Shown here piece after piece: positions 6,257-10,590 of a stretch of DNA of 10,590 nucleotides. The DNA is from Baffinella frigidus. Taxonomy: Eukaryota > Cryptophyceae > Cryptomonadales > Baffinellaceae. A program made the translations under genes and the position numbers. Position 1 is the stretch's first letter, and every line of letters starts with the position of its first letter. The notes beneath the pieces were generated by a model that was given only the letters and a program-made list of their open reading frames with translations, made no database searches and was not told the origin of the DNA. The stretch is from NCBI GenBank assembly GCA_026770585.1, contig MU646313.1, positions 1,525,861-1,536,450 on the forward strand, in the 5' to 3' direction.

Positions 6257-6516
6257 CCCCCGCCACCCTCATCCCCTCCGCCGACTGCGCCGCTCGCTCC
6301 TCAGCCATCTGATGCAATGTGGGATCCGGGTTAGCTTCAACCCCTGTTTTGCCCCCCCCCCGCCACCTCTCCCATATGATGTATTTGTTAAGGGCGTATA
6401 AGCCTACCGACATTTCCGCCAGCGCCGCGGCAACCTCGGCCTCTCTTTCCACCTGCACCTGATTGGGGGGGGGGGGTGCGATTTCAGCCCCTCTCTCTTC
6501 ACAGAGATAGATAGTC

Positions 6517-6673
6517 CACTGCCAGCGAGAAAACTTCGCAGAGGACGTGAAGACCCTTTTAAAACACTATAATGTGTCTCAGACACATTATAGTGTTCAT
6601 AATGTGTCTGAGACGCATTATTGTGTTTTAAAAGGGCCTTTTTTCCCCCTGCGAAATATCCCCGCTGGCAGTG
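6517..6673. mobile_element. Foldback element O, 157 bp, with TAGTC target duplication
   Basis: The ends CACTGCCAGCG (6517-6527) and CGCTGGCAGTG (6663-6673) are exact inverted repeats. The arms continue through TTCGCAG and CCCTTTTAAAACAC. TAGTC stands on both sides, at 6512-6516 and 6674-6678. The centre is unusual: a unit built on AATGTGTCTSAGACRCATTA appears twice (about 6571-6590 and 6601-6620). The first is also a near-perfect palindrome by itself (AACACTATAATGTGTCT, one base, then its complement, 6563-6597). There is no coding frame. Confidence 0.9.
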
Positions 6674-6723
6674 TAGTCCTACCTGCCCCTGCGCGCCCCA
6701 GAATCGCGTCTGTCCATGCGAAC

Positions 6724-6897
6724 ACGAGGCTATCCATGCGAACAGAATAAATGTCGATTGTAAGCATGTGTGTAGTTATTTTGGTATGTTTAGTCGAATA
6801 GATGGACATGCTACACGCTCTCCGTGTAGGCACGTGACCACTCTCCCTACACAATTTTAAAATTTCCTCTTTATTCTGTTCGCATGGATAGCCTCGT
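6724..6897. mobile_element. Foldback family C, copy 2, 174 bp, divergent interior
   Basis: The ends ACGAGGCTATCCATGCGAAC (6724) and GTTCGCATGGATAGCCTCGT (6897) are perfect inverted repeats of the family C type, extendable by AC/GT. The interior differs from copies 1 and 3 except for CACGTGACCACT and AATTTTAAAATTTCC near the right arm. A fragment of the terminal repeat, CTGTCCATGCGAAC, lies directly upstream at 6710-6723, which suggests a nested or repeated insertion. No target duplication could be fixed because of that fragment. Confidence 0.85.
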
Positions 6898-6919
6898 GTG
6901 GGACGCCATGCCATGCTGC

Positions 6920-7095
6920 TAGAGCGGTTGCGGGAAAACTTGGCGGATTTCAAGAAGAGAAGTTTTCAGAAATCGAGAAGTTTGTACCAGGACGTGACAT
7001 GACAACGGTCCATCTAAACGATTCTGGTACAAATTCATTTGAAATTCTGAAAACATTTCTCAGAAAACCCGCCAAGTTTTCCCGCAAGCGCTCTA
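6920..7095. mobile_element. Foldback element P, about 176 bp, TA-flanked
   Basis: Arms of about 70 bp begin TAGAGCGGTTGCGGGAAAAC and end with the complement CCCGCAAGCGCTCTA at 7095. They continue inward through CTTGGCGG, a mismatched part, TTTTCAGAA and TTTGTACCAG (6981-6990, complement 7024-7033). If the outer TA is a target duplication, this fits Tc1/mariner-type MITEs, which insert at TA; that assignment is inference from two bases. There is no transposase. Confidence 0.85.
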
Positions 7096-7168
7096 TCCAA
7101 AAGAATTTCTATTCAAACGATTCACTGCCAAAAAAATTCAAGCCATTTGCCGCGCATGCGTCCGGTCC

Positions 7169-7376
7169 CACTCGAGGCTAGCAATGTGACTATTTTAAAA
7201 TAGGCGTTCTTTTACAAGTGAAGAAAAAAAGAGGTGTGTGGTAATTTTCACACAAACAGGGGCGTTTGGTCACGTACCTGCGGGATATCCCGCAGGTACG
7301 TGACCAAGCCTGCCCGTGACTGGTACTAAATTTAACAACCCCACATGTAAAATACTCCACGTTCCAGCCTCGAGTG
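7169..7376 (+). mobile_element. Foldback family E, complete copy, 208 bp, GTCC duplication
   Basis: Terminal repeats CACTCGAGGCT (7169-7179) and AGCCTCGAGTG (7366-7376) are perfect. GTCC stands on both sides, at 7165-7168 and 7377-7380. The interior contains a 42-bp perfect palindrome without a loop (7266-7307, centre GGGATATCCC), followed by GCCTGCCCGTGACTGGTACT and AAAATACTCC. The right half matches the half copy at 3278-3389. There is no coding capacity. Confidence 0.88.
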
Positions 7377-7388
7377 GTCCTACCCTGT

Positions 7389-7416
7389 CCTCGAAACACC
7401 TGCACCTGTTTCGAGG
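7389..7416. repeat. Perfect 10-bp hairpin between elements E and Q
   Basis: CCTCGAAACA (7389-7398) and TGTTTCGAGG (7407-7416) pair across an 8-base loop, CCTGCACC. It lies between elements E and Q. There is no U-tract or adjacent gene to suggest a terminator. Confidence 0.7.
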
Positions 7417-7419
7417 CAC

Positions 7420-7632
7420 GGACCCACCAGCAACCCACTGCAGCTTATATCCGGATCGGGTACTGTAGTAATTTTCAGCGAAACCGAAGAAATCTCTTCG
7501 GTATCTCCCGTCAGCAATTCGAGGTCCCTAGGGTTTCCTACTGTAGGGTCATAGGAAAGATTGTTTTCCCAGTAAAATACCCGAATCCTTGCGAGTACCC
7601 GGTATAAGCTGCTACGGGTTGCTGGTGGACCC
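7420..7632. mobile_element. Foldback element Q, about 213 bp
   Basis: ACCAGCAACCC...GCAGCTTATA (about 7426-7450) pairs with TATAAGCTGC...GGGTTGCTGGT (about 7603-7626). The arms continue imperfectly inward through CGGGTACT. The outermost bases match less well, so the ends are uncertain. GGCAC at 7415-7419 and 7636-7640 could be a target duplication, but the gap on the right is 3 bases. Inside is an exact hairpin, ACCGAAGA with TCTTCGGT (about 7485-7504), and a family A-like scrap (CCTACTGTAGGGTCATAGG). Confidence 0.65.
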
Positions 7633-7639
7633 CAAGGCA

Positions 7640-7975
7640 CCGACCCCGTCCGCAGTGGCGCACAAAGGCGCCACCGGAACAATATCCGATAGCAAATCTC
7701 AGTAGTTAATTTCTGCAGTAATCTATAACTCTGGCGACCGTGCTCGCTGCTGGGGCGCGGAAAATGTAGATATGCTCATGACCTTCCCATCCTGGAGGGG
7801 ACTCGCGGCCAATCCCGAATAACCCTTTATCGCAAAAGTTGACAGGTTTTGTAGCACTAAAATGCTTATAAGACCGTTTTGTACCAGATCCATTCATCAC
7901 GGGGGACTGAGGGCTCAGTCCTTTTCAAGGGGAGTTGACTTAAGAATGCTCAAAATACCCCCACCCTGCCACCAG
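7640..7975. other. No gene recognised
   Basis: A 7-bp hairpin, GTGGCGC with GCGCCAC, lies near 7656-7675. No coding, RNA or repeat signal beyond that is recognised. Short frames on both strands show no domain. Confidence 0.4.
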
Positions 7976-8049
7976 GGTCGCATAACCTGTACATCGCGTT
8001 TCGCCGCCTCCTCCTCCTCAGAGTGCTGCTGCGAACCACGCCAGAATGC

Positions 8050-8122
8050 TCAAGGGAAACCGACGCCTTATCCGCGTCAGATCTGACGCGGTTGCCTGAA
8101 GAATTCAAGGCATTTCCCTTGA
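8050..8122. repeat. Inverted repeat with a 20-bp perfect palindrome
   Basis: TCAAGGGAAA (8050-8059) pairs with TTTCCCTTGA (8113-8122). Inside, CCGCGTCAGATCTGACGCGG (8072-8091) is a perfect palindrome without a loop. It may be a small or decayed foldback element. No repeat partner elsewhere in the window is seen. Confidence 0.6.
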
Positions 8123-8249
8123 ACGATGTCAAAAGTGGATGTTTCGAGCGCCCTGGCGTGGCAAGTGTTGCGAGAGTGTTGAGAGGATCGTAACCTGTAC
8201 AGCGCGAGTCGCCTCCTCCTCCGAGTGCCGCTGCGAAGTTAATAGGTTT

Positions 8250-8430
8250 CGACGCCTTCGTGAAGGAATAATGGCTCCAAGCCCCGTAATTTTGCAAGGG
8301 ACAAGACCCTGGACACGACCATGAAGTGGTTTAAATGTCGTCTATTAAGGGTATTTGAGGGTCGTGTCCCAATGTTTGGTACACAATTTGTACCAGGACT
8401 TGAAGCCATTATTCCTTCACGAAGGCGTCG
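8250..8430. mobile_element. Foldback element K, 181 bp
   Basis: Perfect 27-bp terminal inverted repeats lie at 8250-8276 and 8404-8430 (outer bases CGACGCCTTCGTGAAGGAAT). Nested inside are GGACACGACC with GGTCGTGTCC (about 8312-8369) and the near-palindrome TTGGTACACAATTTGTACCA. It lies between J copies 2 and 3. No clear target duplication is seen (GCGAA occurs near both sides but not at matching distances). There is no coding capacity. Confidence 0.85.
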
Positions 8431-8515
8431 CGAACAATGAAAGTGTTGAGAAAGTGTTGAGGGGATCGTAACCTGTACAGCGCGTGTCGCCTCCTCCTCC
8501 GAGTCCAGCTGCGCG

Positions 8516-8968
8516 GCATCACGTCCCCCCCGTGCCGTATCACGCTCCACCACCACCGCGCCTGTTCCACGCCAGACCACACGTTAATAGGGTAACGGCC
8601 TGAAAATGGGGTAGTTAGGCCTACGGTATTGCCTAGGACCTCCTACCGTAGGCCGAGACGTTTTGGTCCCAGGATCCCTCGGCCTACGGTAGGAGGTCCT
8701 AGGCAATCCCGTAGGCCTAACCGCCCCATTTTTAGGACGTTAGCCTATGAACACGTGAGATTCTGCCTAGAGCTGATTCTCCAAATTTGCGCCCACGTAT
8801 TATACTAGAAGCACGCCACACGTGAAGCGCTCAGCGAATTAGTGCAATATGTTAGACCCTACTTTCTTCAAGTAACGCATCACGCCCCCCCCCGTGCCGT
8901 ATCGCGCTCCAACACCACCGCGCCTGTTCCACGCTACGAGTTTTACTAGAAGCGTGCCACACGTGAAG
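8516..8968. repeat. Repeat S, tandem copies, first one split by an A element
   Basis: GCATCACG...CCCCCGTGCCGTATC...CGCTCC...CACCGCGCCTGTTCCACGC occurs at 8516-8572 and 8877-8934. Both are followed by TACTAGAAGCRYGCCACACG, at 8803-8827 and 8944-8968. In the first copy a 162-bp family A element and about 55 further bases lie between the two parts. In the second copy they are only about 10 bases apart. A third, partial copy (GTATTGCGCTCCAGCACCAC) lies at 9164-9199. Confidence 0.75.
8587..8748 (-). mobile_element. Foldback family A, complete copy, 162 bp, opposite orientation
   Basis: Arms begin ATAGGGTAACGGCCTGAAAA and contain GGCCTACGG, GCCTAGGACCTCCTACCGTAGGCCGAG, complemented in the right arm. 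The 26-base centre (about 8653-8680: GAGACGTTTTGGTCCC...) is the reverse complement of the centre in the copies at 9246 and 10399, so this copy lies the other way round. If the arms are extended to TTAATAGG and CCTATGAA, the flanks CACG (8580-8583) and CACG (8752-8755) form a candidate 4-bp duplication. It is non-coding. Confidence 0.92.
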
Positions 8969-8986
8969 ATCCCACCGGTTTACCTC

Positions 8987-9159
8987 ACGAGGCTATCCAT
9001 GCGAACGGAACAAAAGAACATTTTAAAATTTGTGGGGAAATGGTCACGTTTCCGTACGGATGTCCGTACGGAAACGTGATCAAATGCTGACTTTTGGCGT
9101 GTTTCCTGGGCAATAATCCAATAATCAACTTATGAATCTGTTCGCATGGATAGCCTCGT
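8987..9159 (-). mobile_element. Foldback family C, copy 3, 173 bp
   Basis: Terminal repeats ACGAGGCTATCCATGCGAAC (8987) and GTTCGCATGGATAGCCTCGT (9159) are perfect. The whole element is close to copy 1 in reverse complement. Its internal palindrome (about 9046-9083: GTCACGTTTCCGTACGGATG and complement) is more regular than in copy 1. Both shared non-palindromic landmarks, AAATTTTAAAATG and CCCAGGAAACACGCC, are present. Confidence 0.88.
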
Positions 9160-9245
9160 ATGGTATTGCGCTCCAGCACCACCCCGCCTGATCCGCGGAG
9201 GGTCGCAGAATGACGAGACTGTGTCGAAATTATGCCGTCAAACTC

Positions 9246-9407
9246 ATAGGCTAACGGCCTGAAAATGGGGTTGTTAGGCATACGGCATTGCCTAGGACCT
9301 CCTACCGTAGGCCGAGGGATCCTAGGACCAAAAAGTCTCGGCCTACGGTATGAGGTCCTAGGCAATGCCGTAGGCCTAACTACCCCATTTTCAGGCCGTT
9401 ACCCTAT
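9246..9407 (+). mobile_element. Foldback family A, complete copy, 162 bp
   Basis: It runs from ATAGGCTAACGGCCTGAAAA to TTTTCAGGCCGTTACCCTAT, with the centre GAGGGATCCTAGGACCAAAA. It has the same length as the copies at 8587 and 10399. Differences from the others are scattered single bases (for example GTATGAGGTCC in place of GTAGGAGGTCC). Frames through it on the minus strand give an MPRTSYRRPRLFGP start that is also produced by the 10399 copy, so that peptide is a by-product of the element. Confidence 0.92.
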
Positions 9408-9523
9408 TAAAACCGTCAACTTCATGCGTCCAAATAGGGCTCGAAAGTGAAGGTCTCTGGCAAGAGTGATCCACCGTGTGCTCACCAGATGGTATTGACC
9501 GCAGGAAGCGAAGGGTGTGACAC

Positions 9524-9710
9524 TAGAGCCAATCTGGTAGGACTTGTCGCGTTTTCGAATTTGGGGTTTGAGAATTTCAGACTTCATTTGTACCATGCGA
9601 TTTGAAACGGTGTATTTTAAAACGTTTTACGACCTTTAAAACCTTTTTGAAGTCTGAAATCTTGAAATCTCGAATTCGAAAACGCGACAAGTCCTACCGG
9701 AATGGCTCTA
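9524..9710. mobile_element. Foldback element M, about 187 bp, TA-flanked
   Basis: The perfect part of the inverted repeat is 26 bp (9536-9561 and 9673-9698, outer bases GGTAGGACTTGTCGCG). It extends outward with mismatches to TAGAGCC (9524) and GGCTCTA (9710), and inward through GAATTTCAGACTTCA and its complement. The centre is A/T-rich (TATTTTAAAACG, CCTTTAAAACC). The TAGAGC start is like that of element P, which hints at related TA-inserting elements; the rest of the sequence differs. Confidence 0.85.
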
Positions 9711-9955
9711 CCGTGTTCGAATGTCAACTAGGGCTTACTAGCGACCGTCTCCCGCTTCTCATTTTTTTTTGAGTTTTTTTGAGTTGCTTGGTTCGTTGCA
9801 GGAAGGGAGTGAAAATTAGCTCTGCCTGAGTCAAATCGATCTCCCCAAAATGCTCAAGAGGAGGAGACCGTAGGTTGATTTCACTGTTCTGTGGTACACA
9901 CCCGTCAAGTTTTTGTGTGAAACCGATCAGTCAACCCGAGCGAGGAGGAGCTAGA
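9711..9955. other. No gene recognised; T-rich tract
   Basis: A T-rich stretch with two TTTTTTGAG units lies at about 9761-9783. No gene, RNA or element is recognised. AGCTCTGCCTGAGTCAA near 9820 is the inverted partner of the site near 931-947. Confidence 0.35.
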
Positions 9956-9960
9956 ATAAC

Positions 9961-10013
9961 TAGATCTTCCCGAGTTGGGAGCGGTTCTACAGCTGCCAAC
10001 TCGGGAAGATCTA
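9961..10013. repeat. Perfect 18-bp inverted repeat with 17-nt loop
   Basis: TAGATCTTCCCGAGTTGG (9961-9978) is complemented exactly at 9996-10013. It may be a small foldback element. TTCTTCCCGA follows directly at 10016. It has no visible relation to the larger elements. Confidence 0.75.
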
Positions 10014-10243
10014 ATTTCTTCCCGATGGTTTTATCAAAATCCGAGTTGCTTTTATTGCGCAGCAGGCTGCCTGATTTCGGGCGACTTCTCGTACAAATGC
10101 CCGAGAAACAGAAAACCCGCAACCAAACGTTGCAAGATTCCAAAAGAGAATGTTCGGCCGTGGCTAAAACTCTTAAATAACCATCAGGGAAGAAGATACC
10201 CAGCTCCGTCCTGGAGTCCTTGAGCTGCGAATCGAGCGAGGCG

Positions 10244-10386
10244 AATTCCTCGAAAAAGGCCTCACGCTGCCAAAAACACGGTTTGTTTGGTTTAGGGGTT
10301 GGGGGTTGAAGGTTCAAGGTTGAGGGTTTAGGGTGAAGGGAGGTTAACTCGTCGAAAAAGGCCGCACGCTGCCGAAAACACGTTTT
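10244..10386. repeat. Direct repeat N flanking a telomere-like heptamer stretch
   Basis: The ~40-base repeat (CGAAAAAGGCCNCACGCTGC with flanks AAYTCNT and AACACG) lies at 10244-10284 and 10346-10386. Between them, about 10285-10340 is G-rich heptamer-like sequence: GGTTTAG, GGGTTGG, GGGTTGA, AGGTTCA, AGGTTGA, GGGTTTA, GGGTGAA. The repeat spacing is exactly 102 bases, so a minus-strand frame reads the two copies in phase (CFWQREAFFEEF and CFRQRAAFFDEL). It is more likely repeat-driven than a gene. Confidence 0.7.
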
Positions 10387-10398
10387 TCTAGTAGGTTC

Positions 10399-10560
10399 AT
10401 AGGCCAACGGCCTGAAACTGGGGTAGTTAGGCATACAGCATTGCCTAGGACCTCCTACCGTAGGCCGAGGGATCCCAGGACCAAAAAGTCTCGGCCTACG
10501 GTAGGAGGTCCTAGGCAATGCCGTAGGCCTAACTACCCCATTTTCAGGCCGTTACCCTAT
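10399..10560 (+). mobile_element. Foldback family A, complete copy, 162 bp
   Basis: It runs from ATAGGCCAACGGCCTGAAAC to CAGGCCGTTACCCTAT, centre GAGGGATCCCAGGACCAAAA. The outer bases TTC and GAA extend the inverted repeat by 3. It lies in the same orientation as the copy at 9246. No target duplication can be fixed. The minus-strand frame that starts at 10518 takes its first ~40 residues from this element. Confidence 0.92.
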
Positions 10561-10590
10561 GAAGGTGTCAGAAGCCCCGGGGGGGTCCTG

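Larger units (their letters stand above)
5711..6510. repeat. Duplicated block, about 300 bp, partly three-fold
   Basis: Three sub-blocks recur. (a) TTTCCGCCAGCGCCGC to TTTCCACCTG at 5711 and 6413. (b) ATTTCAGCYCCTCTCTCTTC with AGAGTCCTTCCTGC at 5774-5842 and 6110-6172, and in part at 6481-6500. (c) CCCCCGCCACCCTCATCCCC through CAGCCATCTGATGCAATGTG to the GGATCCGGGTTAGC repeat at 5848-6083 (with element F inside) and 6256-6347. The second (b)-(c) junction is expanded by a TCTG microsatellite. Frames on both strands are set by these repeats. Confidence 0.85.
7977..8514. repeat. Repeat J, three copies
   Basis: The core AACCTGTACAGCGCG...GTCGCCTCCTCCTCC-GAGT-GCTGCG occurs at 7977-8036, 8162-8236 and 8441-8514. 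Copies 2 and 3 also share the upstream words AAGTGTTG, AGTGTTGAG and GGATCGT, so they form a tandem duplication with element K between them. Copy 1 is more diverged (ACATCGCGTTTCGCC, extra CTC). The poly-Arg/Ser frames on either strand come from the CTC-rich core. Confidence 0.8.

Noticed and set aside
6047-6458. Cys/Leu/Ser-rich plus-strand frames and a Glu/Arg/Thr-rich minus-strand frame
   Set aside because: They are set by the TCTG microsatellite and the duplicated block; the frames overlap on both strands.
7656-7675. Rho-independent-type terminator
   Set aside because: A GC stem is present, but there is no T-tract and no upstream gene.
8985-9365. 126-codon minus-strand frame
   Set aside because: It spans parts of an A element, unique sequence and a C element, so it is a by-product of repeats.
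9243-9419. Target duplication CCGTCAA beside the A element at 9246
   Set aside because: The similar words lie at unequal distances from the two ends, so they do not form a proper flanking duplication.
9700-9730. tRNA T-arm-like GTTCGAAT
   Set aside because: No acceptor, D or anticodon stem could be fitted around it; it lies at the edge of element M.
9931-10518. 195-codon minus-strand open frame, the longest in the window
   Set aside because: Its start and first ~40 residues come from family A, the same peptide start arises from the copy at 9246, and its middle is telomere-like heptamers and the N repeat. The remainder shows no recognised domain.

Overview
This window looks like eukaryotic nuclear DNA from a repeat-rich, non-genic or subtelomere-like region. 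It contains TTTAGGG-type telomere-like heptamers, a pattern found in plants, green algae and several protist groups. It has no bacterial-style gene packing and no convincing intact protein gene. Its most visible structures are short terminal-inverted-repeat elements without a transposase (MITE or foldback type). I cannot name the species. An algal or protist nuclear genome is a reasonable guess, based only on the telomere-like motif and the repeat style.

Layout. 1-112: a TTTGGGG array facing a CCCCAAA array. 150-530: a decayed family A fragment, a 42-bp hairpin and a short tandem repeat. 540-1540: mostly unassigned, with a possible decayed element and small inverted repeats. 1544-1981: a duplicated ~132-bp unit (D) whose second copy is split by a 173-bp family C element. 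2000-2640: mostly unassigned, with one unrecognised 80-codon frame. 2641-3025: a TTTAGGG array, then two copies of a unit carrying degenerate C-rich heptamers. 3100-3780: hairpins, half of a family E element and simple sequence. 3785-4360: scattered short H repeats. 4475-4741: element B beside half of a family A element. 5067-5660: a GTGA-type microsatellite inside tandem I repeats. 5622-6510: a duplicated block carrying a possible minus-strand coding fragment, element F and a TCTG microsatellite. 6517-7632: five foldback elements nearly end to end (O, C, P, E, Q). 7977-9410: tandem J and S repeats holding elements K, A, C and A. 9524-9710: element M. 9961-10590: a hairpin, a direct repeat split by telomere-like heptamers, and a third full A element.

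Nothing here reads as a pathway or operon. What unites the window is a layered insertion history: at least ten distinct foldback families in 10.6 kb. Several have candidate target-site duplications, one has a matching empty site in a neighbouring duplicate, and some have copies whose palindromic cores stay self-complementary although the bases differ. All were found by eye, so boundaries may be off by a few bases.
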